Below the pieces are notes generated by a model that saw only the letters and a list, made by a program, of their open reading frames with translations, made no database searches and was not told where the DNA came from. Of a stretch of 64,000 bases of DNA, positions 43,901 to 52,596 are shown piece by piece. The position numbers and the translations under genes are program-made. Origin of the DNA: Pokkaliibacter sp. MBI-7. GTDB taxonomy: Bacteria > Pseudomonadota > Gammaproteobacteria > Pseudomonadales > Balneatricaceae. Position 1 is the first letter of the stretch; each line of letters opens with the position of its first letter. Where the stretch lies: the NCBI RefSeq assembly GCF_029846635.1, contig NZ_JARVTG010000001.1:2671001-2735000 (forward strand), written 5' to 3'.

Positions 43901-45819
43901 CCAGCACTGCACCGGCCGGGGCGTTACTCCGGCAGGGCTATGACTGTCGCAACCGCCTGCTGACGCAGCACAGTCAGGGGCGCCAGCGTGACTATCACTA
44001 CGGCCTGCATCAGCAGCTGCAGCAGGTCGATGACAGTGAGCTTGGCTCGGTGTGCTATGGCTATGATGCTCTGCGACAGCTGACAGAAGAGCTGCACACG
44101 GACCGCGAGGGGGCGGAGCAACGCCGCGCCTATGTTTTCGACAGCTGGGGCAACCCGTCACATTTCAAAGGATTACCCGCAGAGGCCACCCATGATCGCC
44201 TGACCCTGCTGGGGAACCGGCGCTTTCACCACGATGAGCGCGGCAATCAGACAGCGGTTTATTCCGTTGCGGGAGAACTGCTGCAACGGCGGGTATTTGA
44301 TGGTCTCAACCAGTTGCGTGAAGTGCAGGGGGCGGACTATACGGCGGTCTACCACTACGATCCGCTGGGCCGGCGGGTCTGTAAGGAAGTCAGCCGTTAC
44401 GAACAGGTGCGGGAAGAGGATGACGGTGACGACCCGTCGACATGGACGCGCCGTCTGCTCAGTCGGCAGCGGACCTTCTATTACTGGAGCGGCAATCAGC
44501 TGATCGGTGAAAGTACCGATGGGCATTATCGCTGGTATATCTATGAATCCCTGCCCGACCAGCCGCAGCAGGACAGCCACCGGCCACTGCTGTTGATCGA
44601 CAACGGTGAGGTCTATCACTATCTGCTCGACCATCGCGGCGCCCCGTTTGCCCTGCTGGATCAACAGGGCAACAGCGTCTGGCGCGCGCAGATGGATGCC
44701 TGGGGACAGGCCGTGATTCTGCAGGCGGACATCCGCAACCCGCTGCGCCTGCAGGGACAGTACTGTGATGACGAGAGTGGTCTGCACTATCAGCGCTATC
44801 GATACTTTGACCCCGCGACAGGGCGCTTTATCAGTCAGGACCCGATCGGTCTGCTGGGCGGGCTGAACCCCTACCGCTATGCGCCCAACCCGATCAGCTG
44901 GATCGATCCGCTGGGCCTCTGTGCCGAAGCGCTGGAAGAGGTGGCTGGCAATGGCACCGAGCCGGGGCTGCTGGCCAGCGCAGGTTCCGTCATTGCTGAT
45001 CTGCTGCCGGGCGTAGGCTCGCTGAAGTCGATTGCGCAGGTCGTTACCGGTGAGGATCTGGTCACCGGGGAGCCGGTAGACCGGCTTACCGAAGCAGGCG
45101 GTATCCTGCTTGGGCTGATCCCCGGCGGCAAATTACTGACCAAAGGCAAGAAGGCCATCAATGTGCTGGGCAAGGCGGCTGATGCCGCCAGCGCCATGGC
45201 CAGCAAAGCCAAAGCGCTGGTCGACCCCCTGTTACAGACGGCCAAAGGCAAGCTGGACGATATGGCTGAAGCGGTGGGGGATCTGCTGGGTTCGCCACAG
45301 ATGGCAATGGCGGGCGGGCCAGGGGGGAATGGTCATCTCCCCGGTAGTGCCGGAAAGTCAGCGGGTCGGTTACTGAACCGAGCGGAGGCCGAAAGCACTA
45401 TTCTGGAACGCGTAGGGAGTAACTTTAAGCATCACCCGCTACGTCAAGCTTATGAAACAGAGGTTGCTGCTCTGTCCAGATATGCCGATAAGATTCGGCC
45501 TGATATGACGAAAGCCGAGCTCAAACAGCTTGCCATCGAGGCAAACGAAGCCAGACGGGCACTGGGAGTCAAATATAAGAATGCCACCCCCGAGCCTCTG
45601 CGTGATTTTATATATGAAGTTAATAAAGAGCGGTATGGTGATCCGTTAGGTCCCACGGTTGAATATCTGGTGGAGAAAGGTAGAACCTACAAAGATATTA
45701 TCTTGTCGTCTGCCACACCCAATGCTGATGTAGATAAATTGCTGAGTAAATTCTCTGGTTGGCTAACCAGTCAGTCTGATGACAAAGTTTCTTCGTATCT
45801 GAATAGTCTGGGAGGGTGA
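40957..45819 (+). CDS. RHS-repeat polymorphic toxin with unclassified C-terminal tip
   Basis: This 1620-residue protein has an atypical N terminus (about 1-200; no PAAR motif or signal peptide), a DUF6531-like entry region (DPVSLSSGEEVLRLVDARLPG), many RHS/YD repeats (YDELGRL-type) forming the toxin shell, and the RHS core end (GQYCDDESGLHYQRYRYFDP, DPIGLLGGLNPYRYAPNP, WIDPLGL) at about residue 1320. A pre-toxin TG-like linker (LLPGVGSLKSIAQVVTGEDL) follows, then a variable tip of about 145 residues that I cannot classify (RYGDPLGPTVEYLVEKG). The tip turns AT-rich from about 45420, unlike the GC-rich core. No vgrG or other type VI genes are near. The start follows GGAG. Confidence 0.92.
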   Translation: MLHISFQDRTGTVLVLTDSPSRAPGLPRVPAARLQDLPETARQALNMALDAIGDSAASRTSTAQLAQAAAAAVDQGRLYLFASNPAPTSNSHGRGYAAITPKAVALPAGFVASSDSGGLTGGFNPLATAGPSTAFSQAAGVLGIAAQVKNMADDGFSASAALNVLGSVARLATGSSISGNALGPVTMNLTGAEVMELPPIVVTACDVPLDEQDYLGDPVSLSSGEEVLRLVDARLPGKDGLLWQRLYRSRLSDVDLGMGRGWRTPFHVRIEEGRGQDSDKLIYVDEDGRRIAFGMIGTGGISYQMAEGLRLSRRFEAHRGDDELVIYFADGHLKSFRRHNRSGPWRLHLWLTPHTSSWRCHYNEQQRLQRIRLDQRLELRLYYEPGRQEAKKQDPNSPDHRHHLLQVHHFRLGDDPDNDDQAERVAVVARYTYSADGELLSATDQHGRTEHYEYEQGLLTRRTLPSGYVHHLLWQGGGIHSRCVEQYGDDKSFHYRMLYDEVQRQAQVTQTDGQHWQYHYNPDWQLQRRVAPDGGEEQYHYDEQQRLCLHIDADGHHHRYHYDELGRLSEERHGEQHLYHRYNDLGQRIATADALGFHFVRSFDASGLLLEERQGVALDELQAPSAQARSVRYQYDSPAQVLSQLQGAGQIPLAFGYRVNTVRKVGEPEFHNQPGCPLVAQQGPAVWKYSYTPQGQLNALLTPAGEVISYLYGNSGQIERCSRFPLGDKTLAEHTRYRYDDAGRLVQLTAADGSVEQISYSGHYQPSALTQADGSSLHLSYDTLRQLTGLLRSDHAFYRLHYDACQRLIQSEHFDERQRHYRWSPGGQLLEIREGKAGYADTVRIELQRDALGNMVRRHTYLGSRQPHPDSSDDYHYDQRSRLTGAHNEAARLAQQWLPDNRLSAAQGWIKDGMHELHEWRLGWQYDAQGRLQHLQLADGSQLTRHYDHFHRLTGLSYQGQRVLSRSLNAFGSEEERYAGETSTAPAGALLRQGYDCRNRLLTQHSQGRQRDYHYGLHQQLQQVDDSELGSVCYGYDALRQLTEELHTDREGAEQRRAYVFDSWGNPSHFKGLPAEATHDRLTLLGNRRFHHDERGNQTAVYSVAGELLQRRVFDGLNQLREVQGADYTAVYHYDPLGRRVCKEVSRYEQVREEDDGDDPSTWTRRLLSRQRTFYYWSGNQLIGESTDGHYRWYIYESLPDQPQQDSHRPLLLIDNGEVYHYLLDHRGAPFALLDQQGNSVWRAQMDAWGQAVILQADIRNPLRLQGQYCDDESGLHYQRYRYFDPATGRFISQDPIGLLGGLNPYRYAPNPISWIDPLGLCAEALEEVAGNGTEPGLLASAGSVIADLLPGVGSLKSIAQVVTGEDLVTGEPVDRLTEAGGILLGLIPGGKLLTKGKKAINVLGKAADAASAMASKAKALVDPLLQTAKGKLDDMAEAVGDLLGSPQMAMAGGPGGNGHLPGSAGKSAGRLLNRAEAESTILERVGSNFKHHPLRQAYETEVAALSRYADKIRPDMTKAELKQLAIEANEARRALGVKYKNATPEPLRDFIYEVNKERYGDPLGPTVEYLVEKGRTYKDIILSSATPNADVDKLLSKFSGWLTSQSDDKVSSYLNSLGG

Positions 45820-45820
45820 T

Positions 45821-46240
45821 ATGTTTTATATCGGCAAAATACATGAGAAGAAATATTTGCTCGAATACGATGAAAATAATGGGCCGGTGCGTGAAGTAAG
45901 TAATGATGGCTCTGTGCAAAAACGTAAGATGGCACTTTATGAAAATATGGATGGCGTATTTATCGGTGTTATCTCCAGTAAGAACGGCCCCTATCTCTTT
46001 GTGAATGAGAAGAAACTCCAGTTTATCAATAAGGTATGGACTGCCCGTGTCACCGAACATAACGGGAGCCATACTTTCCATCTGTCGATGCCGGAGGGCG
46101 CTGCCATTGTTCATGATTATTCGCCACCAGAGGTGGATGAAATTGATCCCTGGATGACGTCACGATCTGAGGATTTCTTTTTCTGGCTTGCAGAAAAACA
46201 GGATGACAGCCTGTTTATCGATATGTGGACGGATGATTGA
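45821..46240 (+). CDS. Probable immunity protein for the RHS toxin
   Basis: This 139-residue protein is encoded one base after the RHS stop, with GGGAGGGTGAT providing the ribosome-binding site. It is very AT-rich: 45821-45880 has 16 G/C of 60, against 39 of 60 in the RHS core line at 42001. The protein is beta-rich at the start (FYIGKIHEKKYLLEYDE) and acidic at the C terminus (FWLAEKQDDSLFIDMWTDD). I recognise no family. Position, small size and base composition fit a cognate immunity protein that protects the producer from the tip toxin; this is inference. Confidence 0.75.
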   Translation: MFYIGKIHEKKYLLEYDENNGPVREVSNDGSVQKRKMALYENMDGVFIGVISSKNGPYLFVNEKKLQFINKVWTARVTEHNGSHTFHLSMPEGAAIVHDYSPPEVDEIDPWMTSRSEDFFFWLAEKQDDSLFIDMWTDD

Positions 46241-46459
46241 GGCTAACTGCTTGGCTTATTGCATTTTTAATTTATGAGATGCCGTTTTGAATGGATTTCT
46301 AATGAGTACTGGTGAAAACGATGTCGTATTTACCACGCTTGGAAATAGCCTCCGTAGCGAATTGATCAGTGTCAGACATTATCTTGGTTGATTTGAAAAG
46401 CGCAGATATGCCGCGTTTTTTCTTGAGAAGCAGGAGGAATAACCCGCCTCTCCACGCTC
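46241..46459. other. AT-rich gap after the immunity gene
   Basis: This 219-base stretch keeps the low GC content of the toxin/immunity cassette. It contains only a 29-codon frame (46302-46391, MSTGENDVVFTTLGNSLRSE) that might be a remnant of another cassette. A weak GC stem followed by GTTTTTT at about 46399-46421 could terminate the RHS unit. Confidence 0.4.
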
Positions 46460-47902
46460 TCAATGCCGCACCATGATATGCCGTACGGCGCTGTAATCAT
46501 CCAGCGAATAGACCGAGAGATCCTTGCCGTAGCCTGAGCGCTTCACGCCGCCGTGGGGCATTTCGCTGGGCAGCATAAAGTGGCTGTTGATCCAGGTGCT
46601 GCCGTATTGCAGCTGGCTTGACAGGGCCATGGCCTTGCCGATATCGCGGGTCCAGACCGAGGATGCCAGGCCATATTCCGAGTCGTTAGCCCAGTCCAGC
46701 GCCTGGCTGGCGTCTTCGCAGCGGGTGATGCTGACCACCGGGCCAAACACTTCACGCTGGGTAATCTCATCGTCGTGGCGGGCGCCCACCAGCAATGTCG
46801 GCTGATAGTAGAAGCCCGGCCCGGTGGGGATGGCGCCACCACAGACCGCCTCGATATGGTCCTGTTCCAGCGCTCTTTCAACAAAGCTGGCCACGCTGTT
46901 GCGCTGGCGTTCGCTGATCAGTGGCCCCAGTTCATTGCGGCTGTCGTTACTCTGACCGTAACGCAGACTGCTGACGGCATCGGCCAGTGCATTCACCAGC
47001 CGGTCGTGGATGCCCTGTTCGGCAAACACCTGACAGGCAGCAGTGCAGTCCTGTCCGGCGTTGTAATAGCCGTAAGTGCGAATGCCTTCGACCACCTGTT
47101 GCAGATCCGCATCGTTAAGGACGATCACCGGCGCTTTGCCGCCCAGTTCCAGATGGGTGCGCTTGACCGTGCGCACGGCGGCCTGCAGCACCTTCTGACC
47201 CGTCGTAATGTCACCGGTCAGCGACGCCATGCGGATACCACGATGGGCCACCAGCGGGCTGCCGATACTGTCGCCGCGACCGGTCAGAATGTTGACCACA
47301 CCGCGAGGCAGCCGCTCGGCCAGCAGGCCCGCCAGTGCCAGTGTGGTCAGCGGGGTCTGTTCCGAGGGTTTGAATACCAGGGTATTGCCTGCCGCCAGTG
47401 CGGGCGCCAGTTTCCATGCCGCCATCATCAGCGGATAGTTCCAGGGGGCGATGGAGCCGATCACGCCGAGCGGGTCACGGCGTACCATGCTGGTGTAACC
47501 GGGCAGATATTCCCCCGCGATCGGGCCGTACTGATTGCGCACCGCTCCGGCAAAAAAACGGAAGACGTCTGCTGCTGCGGGTATTTCGTCGCGCAGCACC
47601 AGATGCAGTGGCTTGCCGCAGTTGAGGGACTCCCGCTGCGCCAGGCTTTCACCTTCGGCCTCAATGGCATCGGCAATGGCCAGCAGGGCACTGGCGCGCT
47701 GCAGTGGTGAGGTTTTCGACCAGCTTTTGAAGGCGCTTCTGGCCGCTGCGACGGCGGCATCCAGCTGCTCAATCGAGGCTTCGGCCACGGTCAGAATACG
47801 CTCGCCATTGCGTGGATTGATGATCGCTTCATGCGGGCCGTCGCCTGCCACCCGCTCGCCATCAATCAGCAGACGGGTTTCCAGTTCGCTCAGGCTGCTC
47901 AT
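46460..47902 (-). CDS. Aldehyde dehydrogenase, gamma-aminobutyraldehyde dehydrogenase-like
   Basis: This 480-residue NAD(P)-dependent aldehyde dehydrogenase shows IAPWNYPLMMAAWKLAPALAAGN, THLELGGKAPV (catalytic Glu), YYNAGQDCTAAC (catalytic Cys) and EVFGPVVSITR. It is clearly related to the PatD-type enzyme at 53506-54930, sharing nearly all signature blocks, but is divergent enough to be a distinct paralogue. It probably oxidises 4-aminobutyraldehyde or a similar aminoaldehyde. Its start overlaps the end of the LysR gene (ATGA), so the two are cotranscribed leftward, away from the ydc-type transport operon. Confidence 0.9.
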   Translation of the reverse strand: MSSLSELETRLLIDGERVAGDGPHEAIINPRNGERILTVAEASIEQLDAAVAAARSAFKSWSKTSPLQRASALLAIADAIEAEGESLAQRESLNCGKPLHLVLRDEIPAAADVFRFFAGAVRNQYGPIAGEYLPGYTSMVRRDPLGVIGSIAPWNYPLMMAAWKLAPALAAGNTLVFKPSEQTPLTTLALAGLLAERLPRGVVNILTGRGDSIGSPLVAHRGIRMASLTGDITTGQKVLQAAVRTVKRTHLELGGKAPVIVLNDADLQQVVEGIRTYGYYNAGQDCTAACQVFAEQGIHDRLVNALADAVSSLRYGQSNDSRNELGPLISERQRNSVASFVERALEQDHIEAVCGGAIPTGPGFYYQPTLLVGARHDDEITQREVFGPVVSITRCEDASQALDWANDSEYGLASSVWTRDIGKAMALSSQLQYGSTWINSHFMLPSEMPHGGVKRSGYGKDLSVYSLDDYSAVRHIMVRH

Positions 47903-48846
47903 TCGCGTTCCTCCAGAGTGCGCAGGCGGGGATGTTTGTTCAGGCTCTGGGCGCTGGGACGCGGTTCGCGGGCCACCGCCAGAAAATGATCGATCAGCTC
48001 GGTGCGGGCACGGCCACGGCGCCAGGCCAGACCGATATCCAGTGTATCGGCCACCTCCACCACCGGACGGGCTTCCACCACGTCACCTTCTACCGACCAG
48101 GGCCGGTAGGTCATGTCCGGCATCAGCGCCAGACCCATACCGGCTGCCACCAGACTGCGCACTGCTTCCACCGAGGCACTGCGCATACTGACAGCCACTT
48201 TGCCCGGTGCCCGCTGCCACAGTAGCCGTACCCGCTCCTCCATTTCGTCGACGCTGAGCATGATCAGGGGCTCCTGCTGCAGATCGTTGAAGCTGATGCT
48301 GTCGAGATCAAGCAAGGGATGCTGCGGTGGCAGCCACAGGCGATAGGGGGAATGGGTCAGAATTTCACTGTTAAGAGCGCTGCGGTAGTCGAGCTGGCTG
48401 AGGATCAGTACACCGATATCCAGCTCGCCGCTGACCAGCAGATGCTCGATGTAGGCGCGATCATCTTCCACCACGCGGATCTCCACCTGATGGTAGATGC
48501 GCTGAAAGCGTGACAGCAGGTCGGCCAGATAGTAGCCCGCCACCAGACTGGTCACGCCGATATTGAGCTGACCACTGACGCTGTCGGTGCTTTGCCGCAG
48601 GCTGCGGCGGGCGTTGTCTACCGACGCCAGAATCAGATGAGCCTGACGCAGGAACTGATGGCCCTGATGGGTGAGCTGCATGCCCTTGGCATGGCGGCTG
48701 AACAGCACCGTGCCAAGGTCATCTTCCAGCTGCTTGAGGGCCGTGGTCAGGGTCGACTGAGAAATGTGCACCGCCGCCGCGGCCGCCGAGATCGAACCGG
48801 TTTCGGCGATGGCAATGAAATAGCGGATCTGGCGCAGGGTCATCAT
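47899..48846 (-). CDS. LysR-family transcriptional regulator
   Basis: This 315-residue LysR-type regulator has an N-terminal helix-turn-helix (GSISAAAAAVHISQSTLTTALKQLEDDLG, about residues 17-45) and a C-terminal co-inducer domain (GQLNIGVTSLVAGYYLADLL). It is divergent from the polyamine-type transporter and overlaps the aldehyde dehydrogenase gene, so it probably controls both directions, with an amine or aminoaldehyde as a plausible inducer. A C-terminal extension (RPSAQSLNKHPRLRTLEERE) is unremarkable. The start could be either of the two adjacent ATGs. Confidence 0.88.
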   Translation of the reverse strand: MMTLRQIRYFIAIAETGSISAAAAAVHISQSTLTTALKQLEDDLGTVLFSRHAKGMQLTHQGHQFLRQAHLILASVDNARRSLRQSTDSVSGQLNIGVTSLVAGYYLADLLSRFQRIYHQVEIRVVEDDRAYIEHLLVSGELDIGVLILSQLDYRSALNSEILTHSPYRLWLPPQHPLLDLDSISFNDLQQEPLIMLSVDEMEERVRLLWQRAPGKVAVSMRSASVEAVRSLVAAGMGLALMPDMTYRPWSVEGDVVEARPVVEVADTLDIGLAWRRGRARTELIDHFLAVAREPRPSAQSLNKHPRLRTLEERE

Positions 48847-49322
48847 GGCGGGTAAGGCTTCTCAGCAAACAGGGCGCTTGATAGCGCATTCAGCCACCCG
48901 GAGGGCGGCGCTGCGGCCTGCTAGGTTCTAGCACAGACTGTGGTTTTACAGGTATCGATTTTTTCGAATGCTGCATTCCGTATTAACAATTTGCTATGTC
49001 TTGCAGGGGCCGACTAGTCTTTCCCTGTCAACAACGGGTCGCTGTGCGCTCTGTGAGCGTGCCGCCAACCCGCGCAGCCAGCACCAATAACAACAACACT
49101 GATGGCTTGTTAGCGTTACCGCCCTGTCCCGGCGCAGTTACTGCGCCTGTCCTGTCATTGAGTTGGATGGTTCGCCCCCTGTGGGTGACTGGTTTGCTTA
49201 CAACGTGCCCATGTCCTGCCTCGTCAGGTATGGCGCGCCAGAGCACCGCTGTGTTGTACGGCCATCGGGCCGCACGGCGGGCATCAACGATCGCATTTAC
49301 CGTTCTGATAGGGGATATCACC
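48847..49322. promoter_or_regulatory. Divergent regulatory region with LysR-type palindrome
   Basis: This 476-base region separates the LysR gene from ydcS and has no supported gene. It contains GAATGC-T-GCATTC (48966-48978), a perfect palindrome with a T-N11-A-like layout, and TCGA-TTTTT-TCGA just before it. Both are suitable LysR targets. The long distance to ydcS implies a leader of about 300 bases. Confidence 0.5.
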
Positions 49323-50480
49323 ATGGCAAAAGCAACCTTTGCGCTCAGTACCCTGACCACCCTGCTGCTGGGCGCTGCCAGTGTCCAGGCCGCCGAACCT
49401 TTGCAGTCGCTGGGCAAGGGTGAGGGCCGCGTGGATATTGTCGCCTGGCCCGGTTACATCGAGCGCGGCGATACCGACAAGGCCTATGACTGGGTGACCC
49501 AGTTCGAGCAGGACAGTGGCTGTCAGGTCAATGTTAAAACGGCCGCCACCTCTGATGAGATGGTCAGCCTGATGGCCAAGGGCGGCTACGATCTGGTCAC
49601 CGCTTCCGGTGATGCGTCCTTGCGGCTGATCTACGGTAAACGCGTGCAGCCGGTCAACCTTAAACTGATCGGTGATTATGCCGGTGTGGACGAACGCCTG
49701 AAGGATGCGCCCTGGTTCACCGTCAACGGTGAGCATTACGGCGTGCCCTTCCAGTGGGGCCCCAACCTGCTGATGTACAACACCAAGACCTTCACCACCG
49801 CTCCTGACAGCTGGGATGTGGTGTTCAAAGAAATGACCCTGCCTGATGGCAAGAGCAACAAGGGCCGGGTGCAGGCTTACGATGGCCCGATCTATATCGC
49901 CGATGCAGCGCTGTACCTGAAAGCACACCAGCCTGAGCTGGGTATCAAAGACCCTTATGAACTGAACGACACTCAGTATGCCGCCGCACTGGAGCTGCTG
50001 CGTGGCCAGCATGACCTGATTCACCGCTACTGGCATGACTACAACGTACAGATGAGTGACTTCAAGAATGAAGGCGTGGTGGCCTCCAGTGCCTGGCCGT
50101 TCCAGGCCAATGCGCTGGCAGCCGAAGGCCAGCCGATTGCCACCGTCTTTCCCAAGGAAGGCGTGACCGGCTGGGCCGATACCACCATGCTGGCGACCGA
50201 TGCTGCCCACCCGGTTTGTGCCTACAAATGGCTGAGCTGGTCGATTACCCCCAAGGTACAGGGTGACGTTGCCGCCTGGTTCGGTTCGGTGCCTGCGGTA
50301 CCGGCTGCCTGCAAGGATAACGACCTGCTCGGTGCGGAAGGCTGCAAGGCCAATGGCTTCGAGCAGTTCGACAAGATTGCGTTCTGGAAGACGCCGACCA
50401 GCAAATGTGAAGCCGAAGGCCAGTGTGTGCCCTACAGCCGCTGGACGCAGGATTACATCGCCATCATGGGCGGACGTTAA
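49323..50480 (+). CDS. ydcS: Polyamine-type ABC transporter, periplasmic binding protein (YdcS-like)
   Basis: This 385-residue solute-binding protein has a signal peptide (cleavage likely after SVQA, about residue 23) and a PotD/YdcS-type fold: VDIVAWPGYIERG, DLVTASGDASLRLIYG, GVPFQWGPNLLMYNTKTF. Four cysteines near the C terminus (ACKDND, EGCKA, KCEAEGQC) probably form disulfides. It should bind putrescine or a related amine. The ATG at 49323 follows GGGG and begins the signal peptide; longer frames upstream are not supported. It heads the ydcSTUV-patD-like operon. Confidence 0.9.
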   Translation: MAKATFALSTLTTLLLGAASVQAAEPLQSLGKGEGRVDIVAWPGYIERGDTDKAYDWVTQFEQDSGCQVNVKTAATSDEMVSLMAKGGYDLVTASGDASLRLIYGKRVQPVNLKLIGDYAGVDERLKDAPWFTVNGEHYGVPFQWGPNLLMYNTKTFTTAPDSWDVVFKEMTLPDGKSNKGRVQAYDGPIYIADAALYLKAHQPELGIKDPYELNDTQYAAALELLRGQHDLIHRYWHDYNVQMSDFKNEGVVASSAWPFQANALAAEGQPIATVFPKEGVTGWADTTMLATDAAHPVCAYKWLSWSITPKVQGDVAAWFGSVPAVPAACKDNDLLGAEGCKANGFEQFDKIAFWKTPTSKCEAEGQCVPYSRWTQDYIAIMGGR

Positions 50481-50493
50481 CACGCTCTTACAC

Positions 50494-50557
50494 CCTGCGG
50501 CGTGCAGTGCACCGCAGGCTGAACAGGCAAGCCCGGTGGCGTGGATGCGCGCCGGGC
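50494..50557 (+). other. Two hairpins between ydcS and ydcT
   Basis: CCTGCGG...CCGCAGG (50494-50518) and GCCCGG...CCGGGC (50531-50557) form stable stems in the 123-base gap after the binding-protein gene. They may stabilise the ydcS transcript or trim downstream expression. Confidence 0.55.
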
Positions 50558-50603
50558 CGCGTTATCCCGTTGCCTTTGTGGTGACGGGTACAGAGGTTGA
50601 ATC

Positions 50604-51638
50604 ATGAGTGCAGTGCAGTTTACCCATGTGTCCCGCCACTACGGTGCGGTCAAGGCCGTGGATGACGTCTCCATCACCATCGCCGAAGGCGAATTCTTTT
50701 CCATGCTCGGGCCTTCCGGCTCCGGCAAGACCACCTGCCTGCGGCTGATTGCCGGTTTTGAGCAGCCCAGCAGCGGCAGCATCCGCATTCATGGCAGCGA
50801 GGCCACCGGTTTGCCGCCCTACCAGCGTGATGTGAATACGGTGTTTCAGGACTATGCGCTATTCCCGCACATGCAGGTGCTGGATAACGTTGCCTACGGC
50901 CTCAAGGTCAAGGGTGTGGGCAAGACCGAGCGCTATCAGCGCGCTGAAGAGGCACTGGCGATGGTGGCACTGGAGGGCTTTGGCCAGCGTAAACCGGCCC
51001 AGCTGTCCGGCGGGCAGCGTCAGCGGGTGGCACTGGCCCGGGCGCTGGTCAACCGGCCGCGGGTACTGTTGCTGGATGAGCCGCTGGGTGCACTGGACCT
51101 CAAACTGCGTGAGCAAATGCAGACCGAGCTGAAGAAGCTGCAGCGCCAGCTCGGCATCACCTTTATTTTCGTCACCCACGATCAGAGTGAGGCGCTGTCC
51201 ATGTCGGACCGGGTAGCGGTCTTCAACCGTGGCCGCATCGAGCAGGTGGATACCCCGCGCAATCTGTACATGCAGCCCGCTACCCCGTTCGTTGCCGAGT
51301 TTGTTGGCACGTCCAACGTGCTGCGCGGTGAGATGGCACTGGCACTGACCGGGCAGCAGCGGCCCTTCTCCATCCGCCCTGAGCATATCCGTCTGGCTGA
51401 CCAGCAGCTGCCGCTGGCAGCCGATGAGGTTCAGGTGCGCGGTGTGCTGCAGGATGTGCAGTATCAGGGAGCCGCTACCCGTTTTGAGTTGCGGCTGGAC
51501 AATGGCGACAGCCTGACGGTCAGTTGTGCCAATACCTTTGCCGATGATCACCGCAGCACGCCTCAGCCCGGACAGGCCTTACTGGCACGCTGGTCGCGAC
51601 AGGCGATGGTAACCCTGCATGATCCGCTGGCGGGGTAA
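50604..51638 (+). CDS. ydcT: Polyamine-type ABC transporter ATP-binding protein (YdcT-like)
   Basis: This 344-residue ABC ATPase of the PotA/YdcT type has Walker A LGPSGSGKTTCLR, Q-loop FQDYALFPHM, signature LSGGQRQRVALARAL, Walker B VLLLDEPLGALDLKL, the switch His in FVTHDQSEAL, and a C-terminal regulatory TOBE domain (about residues 270-340; SIRPEHIRLA). It energises the YdcU/YdcV permeases encoded next. ydcU starts four bases after its stop codon, so translation is coupled. Confidence 0.93.
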   Translation: MSAVQFTHVSRHYGAVKAVDDVSITIAEGEFFSMLGPSGSGKTTCLRLIAGFEQPSSGSIRIHGSEATGLPPYQRDVNTVFQDYALFPHMQVLDNVAYGLKVKGVGKTERYQRAEEALAMVALEGFGQRKPAQLSGGQRQRVALARALVNRPRVLLLDEPLGALDLKLREQMQTELKKLQRQLGITFIFVTHDQSEALSMSDRVAVFNRGRIEQVDTPRNLYMQPATPFVAEFVGTSNVLRGEMALALTGQQRPFSIRPEHIRLADQQLPLAADEVQVRGVLQDVQYQGAATRFELRLDNGDSLTVSCANTFADDHRSTPQPGQALLARWSRQAMVTLHDPLAG

Positions 51639-51642
51639 GGCC

Positions 51643-52596
51643 ATGGACAGGACACTGAACATGACGCCACCGTCCGCACCGGCGCCGTCGTTAATGCGGC
51701 GCTTTGCCTCGCTGCTGTACCGGCGCCCCAATTTCTATCTGCTGTTGCTGCTGACTCCGCCGCTGCTGTGGTTTGGCATCATCTATATTGGCTCGCTGCT
51801 GAGTCTGTTGTGGCAGGGCTTCTATACCTTTGACGACTTCACCATGACAGTCAGCACCGATCTGACTCTGCAGAACTTCGTCAATCTGTTTATCCCGGCC
51901 AACTACGACATCATTCTGCGCACGCTGGGTATGGCCATCGCAGTCACACTGTTCAGTGCGCTGCTGGCGTTTCCCATGGCGTTCTACATGGCGCGCTGCT
52001 GCAGTGAGCGAATGAAGGCGTTTTTCTATATCGGGGTGATGCTGCCGATGTGGGCCAGCTATATCGTCAAGGTCTACGCCTGGACGCTGCTGCTGTCGAA
52101 GGATGGCGTGCTGTACTGGTTCGCCGGGCTGCTGCATCTGGATGGGGTGGTGGATGCACTGCTGCAGCTGCCCATTATCGGTGGCAAAACCCTGTCGACT
52201 TCCAGTCTGGGGCGCTTTCTGGTCTTCACCTACATCTGGCTACCGTTCATGATTCTGCCGGTGCAGGCGGTGCTTGAGCGCCTGCCGCCATCGGTGTTGC
52301 AGGCGTCCGCGGATCTGGGGGCCACGCCCCGCCAGACGCTGTGGCATGTGATTCTGCCGCTGGCGGTGCCGGGCCTCGCTGCAGGCTCCATCTTCACCTT
52401 CTCACTGACCCTGGGCGATTACATCGTGCCGCAGCTGGTCGGCCCGCCCGGCTACTTCCTCGGCTCCATGGTCTATGCCCAGCAGGGAGCGATCGGCAAT
52501 ATGCCGATGGCGGCGGCCTTCACGCTGGTGCCGATTGTGCTGATCGCGATCTACCTCAGTATTGTCAAACGCATGGGGGCTTTCGATGCGCTCTGA
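51643..52596 (+). CDS. ydcU: Polyamine-type ABC transporter permease (YdcU-like)
   Basis: This 317-residue inner-membrane permease has about six segments and the EAA loop LQASADLGATPRQTLWHVILPLAVPG. It resembles PotB/YdcU. The start at 51643 follows TAAGG at the end of ydcT; alternative in-frame starts nearby are less well placed. It overlaps ydcV by 11 bases and forms the heteromeric pore with it. Confidence 0.92.
   Translation: MDRTLNMTPPSAPAPSLMRRFASLLYRRPNFYLLLLLTPPLLWFGIIYIGSLLSLLWQGFYTFDDFTMTVSTDLTLQNFVNLFIPANYDIILRTLGMAIAVTLFSALLAFPMAFYMARCCSERMKAFFYIGVMLPMWASYIVKVYAWTLLLSKDGVLYWFAGLLHLDGVVDALLQLPIIGGKTLSTSSLGRFLVFTYIWLPFMILPVQAVLERLPPSVLQASADLGATPRQTLWHVILPLAVPGLAAGSIFTFSLTLGDYIVPQLVGPPGYFLGSMVYAQQGAIGNMPMAAAFTLVPIVLIAIYLSIVKRMGAFDAL

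Noticed and set aside
46302..46391. 29-codon frame after the immunity gene
   Set aside because: Too short to support as a gene; kept only as a possible remnant in the gap description.
48996..49322. In-frame 109-codon extension upstream of ydcS
   Set aside because: It would bury the clear signal peptide (starting at 49323) inside the protein, and its sequence looks non-coding.
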